Made by a program: the position numbers and the translations under genes
Shown here: piece after piece, positions 35,804-45,655 of the stretch
Layout of the letters: each line of letters starts with the position of its first letter
How positions within the stretch are numbered: the first letter of the stretch is position 1
NCBI RefSeq assembly: GCF_023343835.1
Contig: NC_064433.1
Location: forward strand, 185,211,777-185,275,776
Length of the DNA: 64,000 nucleotides
Source of the DNA: Lagopus muta
Taxonomy: Eukaryota; Chordata; Aves; Galliformes; Phasianidae
Direction of reading: 5' to 3'
The notes under the pieces: model-generated
Seen by the model: the letters and a program-made list of their open reading frames with translations, nothing else
What the model was told of the DNA's origin: nothing
Databases searched by the model: none

Positions 35804-36142
35804 CACAGAACCATAGGATCACAGAATCATTAAGGTTGGAAAAGACCATAAGATCATCCAATACAACTGCCAGCCCATCCCCACCATGCCCATTAAACAC
35901 ATCACTCAGTGCCACATCTCCATGGTTCTTGAGCGCCTCTAGGAACAGTGACTGCACCGTCACTCTGGGCAACCTGTTCCAGTGCCTATCACACTTTTGT
36001 AGAGGAAATGCTGACTAATAGTGAACCTGAACCTTCCCTGGTGCAAACTGAGGCCATTGAATCTCATCCTACCTCTGCTACCTGGGAAAAGAGGCTGACC
36101 CCTACCTCACTACAACCTCCTGTCAGGGAGCTGCAGAGAGTC
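35804..36142 (-). mobile_element. CR1 LINE 3'-end fragment
   Basis: Inverted octamers 'cacagaaccataggatcaca', then 'cattaaggttggaaaagacc', 'ccccaccatgcccattaaac', 'ctctgggcaacctgttccag' and 'ctacctgggaaaagaggctg'. Same subfamily as 7902 and 32386. Forward frames at 35836-36229 are shadows. Confidence 0.95.
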
Positions 36143-37558
36143 CTTGCTGACATCACCAGCTTGTCCTTTTATGGGACTCTGCTGCTGGATGGCCAAAATC
36201 TGAAGCTGTACTTCCAGTCACTGTTGTAGGCTGTGGCATCTCTTGCCTACTAAGCAGCTGGACAAGGCTGCAGAATGTGCAAGCAGCCTGGATTTTGGGA
36301 AGCTGGACACCAGGTTTAAATGGCATGCTGCAGAGAAACTCTACATGTTGATGTTTCATTTCCTAATTTTAACAATCTGAAAGTGAAAATTACATACTTT
36401 TTAATTGCAGGGACTTGGTTTCTTTTTAAAAACAACACAACCCTTTCTGTCTGTTCTCTAAAGATTCACAATCATTCTTTAAGTCCACGCTGTGCAATAA
36501 CATAATTTATTTAAATTATTGCATTCACAATAAGAACAGCTCATAGAAAATGAAATGAAAGCATAATACCTAATGGTGCAAAGCCTTCTCCATGACAGGT
36601 GCATCTCCCTTGCTGTTCCCTTTCTTTGCGGACTGCTCAGTCATGCAGTTATCTGTTGCTTCATCTGTGCCTGTAGTTTTTCAGCTCAGTGTATTAGACA
36701 CAAGTGTATCTTAAAATCCCATGGAAACCACAAATTCTCTGTATTTTATTACCACTATCTTGCTTGAAATTGTAGATTGTGACTCAGATAATAGAGCTAG
36801 AAAGGAGGATTAATTGGAAAGAGAAACTGATTGAACCGTTTCTCTATAAAAGCATTCAGCTTCATCAGTGTGAAAATGCTTCATAAGGTAGTGTTGATTT
36901 CAAAGGAACATTATATGAAAAAAATAAAAAAAACCCTCTCATAGTATGCAAACATACCTTTTCAGAAAAAATGATAGTTTTTTCAGTTCTTTTGGGTGGG
37001 GGGAGAATAATCACTTTTTTTGTTTTAACTTTTGTATTTTACTGTACATAGTTTTATTTTAGTGTATTACATTCATAATATTCCATACTATCTATTTGCA
37101 AATATATTGTACATCTTTTATGATATAATTTAAAAGGTGGAAAAATTGAAATGTTTTGATCTCAACAGCGTGATGCAAAATATGTCAGAGATATCAGAGC
37201 TGTCATTGCTGATTTTGTGAAGTTCTTAACCAGAAGTGGAATTTCCATGCTCTCTGCTCCCCTCTGTACCATCAGACCTCAAGAGCTCAATCAGAATTGT
37301 CAGAGAAGCTTGAGTGCTTGAATAGAAAGAAATTGCATTTAAAATACCATTAGTATCATACTGGTATTTTAAGTCTCTGTTACAGTTGTTAACATGATAC
37401 ACTGGGAAATCCTCAAAGACCATTAAGATTTCTTAAGTGAAAGATATATATATGTAAACGAATACTGCATGATGCTCTTTTACTGAGCCAATTGCTCAGT
37501 TTCATTTCTTAATATCTTTCACAGCAGTGATGCATCTGGGTCCATTCGTTTCTCTTAC
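36143..37558. other. Unique AT-rich sequence, nothing recognised
   Basis: No repeat, RNA or exon could be supported. A short TATATATAT run lies at 37446-37455. Confidence 0.5.
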
Positions 37559-38090
37559 TTATACATTGTAATTTCCCTGAGACAGAGTCTGTGCTTCAAT
37601 CTGTTTTTTCACAGTCTGGAACGGCAGGTCCTGATTCATGATTCCAAGTACATCTACAGCAGCATGAGGCTCAACTAGTGCTGCCTTGGATTGGTAAGTC
37701 TGATGGGGTGGTCCAGCTATTCTGAACCTGGTCACTCAGGTGTTATGGTTCGATAGTCCCATGCTAAGCTGTTGACTGCAGTGTGAACATGCTCACTGTG
37801 TTCACAGCCACGTGTATGGGACCATGCAAGTGCTAAAAAGGATCTTTGTCAGTAGTGGAAGCAAATGCTTGTCACCACAGAAGACATATGGTCCCAGCTG
37901 TAGCTTTGTAATAACAGTATGGTCGTAAAAAGAAAAGACAATGGATTAATCACCTTCCTGAATGCCTTTCTTTACCTTGTTCAGAGGTCTGTATGTATCT
38001 CCCTGGGCTTGGTGGACCTCATCCTGGAGGTTGCTGAAGCATCCGTGGAGATGTCGTCCTTGAATGAAGAGGCAGGGTAGTTGAGTGCCT
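37559..38090 (-). pseudogene. Possible retroviral Env-like fossil
   Basis: One minus-strand frame runs from about 38090 to a stop at 37559 without a needed frameshift, about 177 codons interrupted by four stops (including TAA at 37946-37948 and TGA at 37736-37738). Its middle reads 'GPYVFCGDKHLLPLL' followed within ten residues by 'STCMV'. This recalls the 'CG(D/N)..Y..LP..W.G.C' pattern of surface envelope proteins in many endogenous retroviruses. Two longer open pieces flank it: 37559-37735, 58 codons, with 'AAVDVLGIMNQDLP'; and the piece above 37948, with 'DEVHQAQGDTYRPLNKVKKG'. The stretch also looks richer in G+C than its neighbours. No LTR is visible nearby. The Env call is inference from a short motif and may be wrong. 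Confidence 0.3.
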
Positions 38091-38189
38091 GTTCATGGTC
38101 TGGCCCCGTCTTACCTGATGTGGCAAGTCATTGTCAGAGCCACAAGAACCTCAAGCACTGACTCTTAGTTTCTGCCCTGACCATGGAAA

Positions 38190-38194
<5 letters not shown>

Positions 38195-38248
<54 letters not shown>
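38195..38248. repeat. (TAA)18 microsatellite
   Basis: About 54 bp of uninterrupted TAA trinucleotides, just beyond the upstream end of the possible Env-like fossil. Confidence 0.97.
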
Positions 38249-38249
<1 letters not shown>

Positions 38250-40296
38250 CGGTAGAGATAACTATAATGCTGTTCTCACATAGCACAACGTAGAGTTGTG
38301 TTTGTAAATCCACTGTTATTCAAATCCACTACTATGTTACTGACACAGCCAGCTTCAATTATGTCAAAGTGTAAGGTAACATATTAAAAGGCTACCTCCA
38401 TTTTAATGTTTTAAAAAACAGATATGTCTTTAGATGTGTTACTTATTCTTTCTTTTTTTTTTTTCCTTCTGAGTTTTCATTAAAAAAAAAAGAGATAAAT
38501 CAGGGCATTTCCTAATCAGATGTAATTGGTTTTTAGAAAAGTAGTTTGAAATACTCTGTAATTGCATTGATGAAAAAATGAGTTAAGACGATGGAAACTG
38601 TAGCGAAAGTACAACCTTAAAAGGATTGGGAGCTAATAATTCTGGATCAAAAGACAATCTTTTAACATCTAGCCTTTTCAGTCTTGTGTCTACTTTACAG
38701 CCATTAACCCTGAAAGGTAACATTAATAATAATAATTAGCCTATGTTTTCATTCTCATGTACCTATCTCTAAATTCTTGAGTGCGTGGCAGAGGTGCAAC
38801 TACAAATAAATCTTGCAGTTTCCTGACTAGAGGCTGTGATGTCTTCTGCTGGGATTAGCAGTGCACTCAGTGCAAAGCTCCCTTCTGTCCAAACTGTGCA
38901 GTTGCAGTGAATGAAATGCCATGCCACAGCACCATACTGTGGGCCCCAACTTTAAAAACTCATCTTTATAAGTCCATGGTATGTGCTGGCACTGGAATAA
39001 TGGTCATTGGAGCAGAAAGTCAGAGCTTTGAAAACCATACCAGGAAACCTCTGTCTCACGCTCTATTGTTTTTGCTGAATGGGTGCTGGGAGTGAGTCTG
39101 GAAAAGGTGATTTGTCAAGAAAGAGGCAGAGGAACAGGTTTGTCACAGAGCAGCTACATGGGGATATTTGTTAATTTATCATCTATCGTTCCTCTTCTCT
39201 GTGAATGTCTAATTTGAATAGTAATGCTTCTGGATAAAGGCAAATGCTTTCCTATATCCTGTGAGCACTAAGCACATTTTGGATGCTGAATAATCAATGT
39301 ACTTGGAGGGGAAACATGGAAGAGCATTTAAAGGAGATAATTTTGTCTGTTGTCTGGTAATACAATGAAAATCTCTTTTTCTTGTACTGGAACACAGGCC
39401 CAGAGGCTGTTCCCAATGTATTTTACAAATGCAGTGGAATTTTTTGCTACAATACTCTCGATGTTTATTTATGCTTTCTGAGCAATCATGTCCTTCCAAT
39501 ACTTTTCATGTATTCATTGGAAGTCAGCCTGCCACTTGTGTTCCCAGACCATAGCCATGGCTGTAGTGCATAGGAGAATACCTCTCTGAGCTGCAGTAGC
39601 ACTTGAAGGGTGCACTATGATCAAACACGTAATTGGAAATACATTATTTTGGCCACTGGAGGGCTCACATTTTGCTCTTCAGCTCAGAAGTGAGATGTGG
39701 AGAACGAGGGGAAAAGAATAAGTGACATGCTCAGTTTCCAGGAGTTTGTAACTCTCCATGAAAATATTTAACATTTCCCTGCATCCAAAACATGAGAAAG
39801 TCAGCAGGAACATAGGCACCACCTTGAGGTTTATGGGCAGTTTTTAACACATCTCTGAGGGAAATTATCTTCTGGTAAGTAAATCCTTCCATGCACTCTT
39901 CTCCCTCATCATACCATTGTGTGGGGGGTTTTCTGCCTCTTAGTGTAACAGCACATCTCACTGTGAGCCAGAGTGGAGAGGAGCAGAGGATGAATCTGGT
40001 TTGGTTGTCTTCTTTTCATATCCTTGTTAAAATTGGCAGAACTAGACTTTGTGAGGAAGAAATACTTTCTGCTTTCTCTCACTCATCAGCAAAGGAAAAA
40101 AAGAAGAAACTGATTCCCTAAATCAAAATACCTCTCTGTCTCCTCCAGCTACCATAGCTCATAGCACAATGCTACTTCCGTATAGGAATAAACTGAAGAA
40201 GTTCTTTGAACTTGCTGCAGTGTAACATGTGCTGTTGAACTGTCATCTGGAAGATGATGAAGCTAACATTATAAGGTGCTTTGCAAGTTGGAGAGT
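38249..40296. other. Unique sequence, nothing recognised
   Basis: Short frames at 38907-39095, 39209-39499, 39731-39961 and 39891-40121 have no domain. No repeat family was identified. Confidence 0.5.
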
Positions 40297-40345
40297 AGAA
40301 TCACAGAATCATTTAGGTTGGAAAAGGCCCTTAAGATCAAGTCTG
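40297..40345 (-). mobile_element. CR1 LINE tail remnant
   Basis: 'agaatcacagaatcatttag' followed by 'gttggaaaaggcccttaaga' is a CR1 3' end of about 50 bp, the shortest clear copy here. Confidence 0.85.
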
Positions 40346-40361
40346 ATCATCAAATACATAG

Positions 40362-40403
40362 TTATGAAGGGTATATGAAGGGTATATGAAGGGTATATGA
40401 AGG
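40362..40403. repeat. 11-bp tandem repeat (GAAGGGTATAT)
   Basis: Almost four perfect copies of an 11-mer, starting 17 bp after the CR1 tail remnant. Confidence 0.92.
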
Positions 40404-41569
40404 CCCATAGCAGACGTCAATGCACAGTTTGAGAAGAAATTGTTGTAAATGTGAGGAGTTTATGTAAATTTTAAACTATCCTGTGTTCAAATATTTGAAT
40501 TTACAGGAAGGTGGGGCCTGGGATTTAGTGTTCCCTGTCATTAAAACAGATGACTGAAGCTCAACTCAGAGTAAAGCCAGAAAGAGACCAAAGCTTTTAT
40601 CTTTAGCTACAAAAAAAGACCACAAGACAAGACTGACAAAAGGAACAAACTGGGGGGACAACCAACTTACAGATGGTGAATCCAGTTCTGGGCCTGGCTT
40701 TATTGCATTTATGAAATGCACTACTCCATAGCAGGATGCAGTGATGTATGGGATCACTAAGTAAGAGTACAGAAGCTGTTAGCTTGTCTAAATATCACAG
40801 GAGACAAGGATGATGAGGTATTTGTCCGAATTTCAGGAGCAGTACATACATCTTACTGAAATGACTTTGCTGGATGATGAGTTTTTTTTTCTCATGGCTG
40901 TTCTGCTTGTGGCTCAGAAGCTCAATCTAGTTCCTACATTTCATAGTGTAGATGTGCTTTCGGCAAGAAAAGAGTTCCTCAAGAGCCTTGAATCACTTTG
41001 ACAATAAGGTTTTGATGGCTTGATATATTCTCTGAAGTTACATGGGTGAATTGCCAGGGGAATGCTCTTTTGCTTACTTGAAGGGAGGTTTTATAATTTG
41101 TTATTATTTGACTGGGGGGACTACTAGCAGCCCTTACTCCACCACTCACCAGCATAAGAAAGGGGTCATTTTAGAATTGTCTGGTATCTTGGTTTTGCCT
41201 TTGTGTATTGCATTTCATTCCTCGAGCGATTAAATTTTGCTTTTGGGTCAGTCACTTTTTTTGGACTCAAGACAGATATCCAAGAGAAATATCCGATAGC
41301 TTGTGTACTGGAGGACATCAGAGTAGATCCTTGAACTGACCATAAGCTGCTACAAACTCACCACAAAAGCAGGATGGAGAAAGCCTACTGTAGTCAGAGT
41401 AGCACATTTCTCAGCCATTCAGCCTTCCTCTCTCTTTCTTTGAGATATTCAGATGACAAAGGCATAGGAACAGTCAGTCTCCTAGTAAAATAATTTCAGG
41501 GCTAATTGCTGCCATAAACTGTAGCTTTTGATTCCAGTCCTCATCAAGTCAACCCACATTTTCTTTCTG
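40404..41569. other. Unique sequence, nothing recognised
   Basis: Frames at 40566-40757 (-), 40810-41001 and 41042-41233 (+) have no domain I recognise. Confidence 0.5.
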
Positions 41570-41955
41570 ACGTCACGGAAAACAAACTTTGATTGCAATG
41601 GTTACCATATCAACTTCCTTTTCATTTGTGTTTCACTCCTCCAATAATTTTTCTCCTTTTATGATAATTGAGATATGGATGTTCATCCGTTCATGTAAGA
41701 AACATTAAAATATCTCCATATTCATCTCTGTCTATCAGTCAGTGACAAGCATAGATGCATTAATACTGAGAGTGCTACAGTGGAATTCAATTAACTTATT
41801 AATAAGACATCAGGATGTTTTAAAGCCTGTTAGTGCTGTGCTTTGGGATATGTTCCACACTCTGATAAATCTTCTGGGGTGTGTAGGCAGTAAGTGGAAT
41901 GCATCTCTTTGTCAGTGACTTTGTGACCATGGATAAAGAAATGCCTCTTAATTCA
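41570..41955 (+). repeat. Unidentified dispersed repeat, copy A
   Basis: It aligns by eye in direct orientation with 45290-45655. Shared blocks include 'tttgcaatggttac'-type sequence near 41590, 'atgataattgagatat' near 41660, 'ttcatctctgtc' near 41721, a perfect 26-bp block at 41785-41810, and 'gctgtgctttggga' near 41835. It has no CR1 or LTR hallmarks. Strand is arbitrary. Confidence 0.75.
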
Positions 41956-42885
41956 TTACAAATGGTTGTTGCTATAGCTCTTGTCAAGACTTCAGGAACA
42001 ATCAGATCTCACATCCCTTTACATAAGAGAGATGGCACAATCCTTCTTTTGTCTATCCCAAAGCATTTGCTCTCAGTTCTTTGATTTGTCCTTTGGAGAT
42101 GCCTATTATCTTCCTGCATTTTTATGAGATTAGTGAATCACCTGTAATAGGCTTATATTCAAATTGACTGAGCTCTGTCTCGCCTACTAAACTTGCGTAA
42201 CTGACCCTACATGGACATACCTAGAACAGTCAGATAAGATGGGTTGGTCCCATTCTCTAGCACTGAAAACAAGAGGTAGGAAACAGCTTGTATCCAGACA
42301 ACTGAACTCCTTCCTCTTCCCTAAGGCAGGTTGGCCTCACTCATGGAGCCTGCTGGAAGGAGTTTCTTGCCTAGTGATGTATCAAGATGTCATGCGTGGC
42401 TGTTGGCTGGAGGACTGGGTCAGTGAAACGGCTTTAGAAGCATGCTAATGATGAAAGGACGGGCTTCTGTGGAACAGAGCTCAAGGTTTTGCCTGGTATT
42501 GTGGCCTGTGAAAGCTGTGTGCCAGTCCTTAGATCTATGGCTCAGCACAGGATTCTGAGTAATACTAATCTTTTTAACAGAAATGTTGTGAACTAATTTA
42601 AACGTGCAGAAATATACAGTTCAGAGACTGGGAATTTGGATCTTGAATTAAAACACCTTTGAAAAGAATACAAAGAGCCCAGTATCCTTCCTTTAATTCA
42701 GCAGCGGAAAGAATGCACACCTAAATTAAATTAAATTTAAAAAAGCTTCCCTTCAGATATACTCTGTTTTGCACCTTAAAATATGCACTGAAATGTATTC
42801 CCACAGAAATAATGTTCTCATGATTCCAATTAATTTAAATTCCTTATGGGACACCAAATTTTATATCAAAAAGAAAATGTTTCTG

Positions 42886-42921
<36 letters not shown>

Positions 42922-44491
42922 AAGGTTTTATCTAACTCACTCTTCTGAGGGAAGTGTTGAAAGCAAGTTTACTCATAGCATTTACTTACAAGATAAGGTG
43001 TCATACAAGGAACCTGAACAGGATGCTGTTGTATGAGGACAGAAGTCATATCTTGGTTATGACCATTGGGCTTTCAGATTAGAAAAGCCAACTCCCAGGG
43101 ATGATGTGAGAGATAACCGGAAGGAAAAGTGAAGTGAAAGTAATGGAAAGTCAGCCTTGGTAGATCAGGTGTTGTTTAGTTATTCTCAAAATGTTCCCTC
43201 TGTTTTTTTTAGTTGATCTTTCTTGAAGACTGACTAAATTAGTACAGAATGATATTTGAGAAGATAAGTCCCCAACTGGTGCTTCTTTCCAAAAAAGGAA
43301 ATTTGTATCTGTGCATCCAAAGCTTCCAAGTGCCTGTTCTACAGTTATAGCTCTTAATTTCTATGAGAATTGCGGTTTCCTGGGAAAGTAGAGAAACAAC
43401 TCTTCAGTTTTATGCAACTAGCAGTGTATCAAGTTTATGCTTTAACTTGAGACGAACTGTCCTCAAAATATAAACAATACATACTCCATGGCAACTTAGC
43501 TGTTCATTTATTTATTTGATCAATAAAGTTAATAGTTGGCCTCAAAGCAGAAGACTGGAAGCTTTCTTATAATTTGGAGATAATGAATTACAGTGTAATA
43601 TGTTATAAGCAGAAAATGGACATCCTGGTGGTGTAAATTGAGTGGGTTTTCTGGTGTGTCCTACCACAGTGATCTGCAGACTCTGCAGATGTTTACACAA
43701 ATAAATAACTCTTCAAAGTTAAATCAGTCTTTCCTGTCCTGTAGGTAGTTTCAATTTCCAAAGTAAAGGTGAGGTATAAGAATCTTTCTGGAGAGATGTG
43801 GTCCCATACTACTAGATAGGAGATCACTGTGCTATGAGTACAACAGTCCTGCCTTATCCTTACACAAACCAAACCAAAAGATGGATTTAATTCAGTTCCA
43901 CAAGACTCAGTACTGTCTAGAGTAGTACTCACTGAATTAATCTCACCACCTGTATTAAAAGAGACTCTATAACTAATATAAGAAAGGAGAGAACCAGCAG
44001 AGTTGTTTCATTAGCTGTTCTTTTTGCTGTTTGCAAAACAGTCTGGAAGATGCACAGAAGCCAGGCGTGAATTAGTTTGCTTTGGATTGTTAAATCAGCA
44101 CTATTGAAATAACCAATACACTTCAGTGTTCTCTGTGAACATGTGTGAAAAAATATTTGGGATTTTTCTTTTCTTTTTACTTTTAATGTCCCATAGAACA
44201 TTTTGAACTCAAGTTCTCCAGGCATGAACTGTAATTCCATAACCTACAGTCCAGGAAAAGGAGTCTTACTGGGGATGTTCTGGGCAGTTTGTCTCCTCCA
44301 CTGCTCATTTCTTCATTCCCAACCTCTCTGTTAGCCAGAAGTGGCTGTGTGAGACCTTGAGTGTTCTCATCCCACTCAGTTTCTAACTATCTTTTTTGGA
44401 ATATATGATGAATGGTGTGATTTTAGGCTTCTACTGGCACTTACTAAAGTTGATGCCTTGACTTTGTCATCTCTTGATGGCAGAATTTTAG
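41956..44491. other. Unique AT-rich sequence with a (CT)n tract
   Basis: A CT-dinucleotide repeat lies at 42890-42916. Minus-strand frames at 43693-43932 and 43929-44240 have no domain. Nothing else was recognised. Confidence 0.5.
42890..42916. repeat. (CT)n microsatellite
   Basis: About 13 CT dinucleotides running into a short T tract. Confidence 0.95.
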
Positions 44492-44668
44492 GAATCACAG
44501 AATTGATTGAGTTAGAAGGGACGCTTAAAGGTGATCTGGTCCAATTCTCCCTGCAGTGAATGGGGACACCTACAGCTCTATCAGGTGCTCAGAGCCCTGT
44601 CCAGCCTGACTTCCAGTATCTGCAGGGATCAGGCATCTACCACATCTCTGGGCAACTTGTGCCAGTGA
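44492..44668 (-). mobile_element. CR1 LINE 3'-end fragment
   Basis: Inverted tail 'gaatcacagaattgattgag', then 'cagtgaatggggacacctac', 'ggtgctcagagccctgtcca' and 'cacatctctgggcaacttgt'. It is 5'-truncated at about 177 bp. Confidence 0.93.
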
Positions 44669-45137
44669 GTGCTGAGTCACAGAAATGGATGGAGTAATGA
44701 CCTGCTCTATAACTGTAAAACAAACATTAAAAAGCAACATGCAATGGAAACACCATACAGAAACAGCTCTCACATGTGTGGCATGGTCAGAACCAAGTAC
44801 TGGGTTATTTCCCTGAATGAAGGATTGATACAGAACATTGTCCCAAAGCAGTAACAAAGGTGTCACACAGATGTGACTGCATCATGATGCTGGACGTGAA
44901 GTGGTGAGATGCTAAAGAAAAAAACAGATCCCTGTGCAAGTTTTGGAAGCTTTGACGTGCCTGCAATACCACTCAAACCATGAAAAACCCTTAAGTTCTG
45001 GATTATATTTCATCTACCTTGGATTTAAATGTGTTACCCACCAAGAAGATGGTTTAGTTGCAGTTGACATTTACCAACTTTTCTCTTGCCCTCTGGACAT
45101 TGTCTCACTTGATTGCAGTTTCCTGGCTTCTGGGAAA
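44669..45137. other. Unique sequence, nothing recognised
   Basis: No supported feature. A plus-strand frame at 44934-45140 has no domain. Confidence 0.5.
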
Positions 45138-45240
45138 TAAAAAAGACAAAGACAAAGGAAAAGGGAAAGGGAAAGACAAAGAGAAAGACAAAGGGAAAGA
45201 CAAAGGGAAAGGAAAAGGAAAACGAAAACGAAAACGAAAA
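45138..45240. repeat. Purine-rich hexamer-like array (AAAGAC/AAAGGG)n
   Basis: About 100 bp of A/G-rich sequence built from AAAGAC, AAAGGG and GAAAAC units. Both the plus frame (Lys-Asp-Lys-Gly) and the minus frame (Phe-Ser-Phe-Pro) are translated repeat. It ends about 50 bp before repeat copy B. Confidence 0.93.
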
Positions 45241-45289
45241 AGCAGACATTTTTGAATCAAAATTGCATTGATCCTGTAGATAGAAATCC

Positions 45290-45655
45290 TTTCTTTGTCG
45301 CTAGGTACAGGATTAAGTTTGCAATGGTTACTACATTAAATTTTCTAATGAAAGATTATTGCAGTCCCTTATTAACTATTCCTCTTTCATGATAATTCAG
45401 ATATAGATGTTCATCTGCTTGTGAAACTCTTAACTATCTTCAAATTCATCTCTGTCAATCAATGACAAAGTGAGCTGCATGAGTACTAGGAAAATTACAA
45501 TGGATTCAATTAACTTATTAATAAGACATTGGAATATTTTATAGCCCAGTAGCACTGTGCTTTGGGACATGATGCATTCACTGATAAAACTCTTGGAGTA
45601 CTGAGCAGAAAATGGATTCCTTCTCAGTGATTCTGAAGCCACACTTAATTGAGCA
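45290..45655 (+). repeat. Unidentified dispersed repeat, copy B
   Basis: Partner of 41570-41955, sharing the perfect 26-bp block at 45504-45529 and colinear blocks on both sides ('tttgcaatggttact' near 45318, 'catgataattcagata' near 45389, 'ttcatctctgtc' near 45445, 'ctgtgctttggga' near 45555). The two copies are roughly two-thirds identical by eye. The minus-strand frame at 45430-45714 crosses it without recognisable content. Confidence 0.75.

Noticed and set aside
37615..37693. Possible 79-bp plus-strand exon with strong acceptor (ctgttttttcacag) and donor (gtaagtc)
   Set aside because: The best frame hits TAG after 20 codons, the length is not a multiple of three, and the same interval reads better as a minus-strand retroviral-like frame.
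45034..45255. Lys-Asp-Lys-Gly (+) and Phe-Ser-Phe-Pro (-) frames
   Set aside because: These are translated purine-rich simple repeat.
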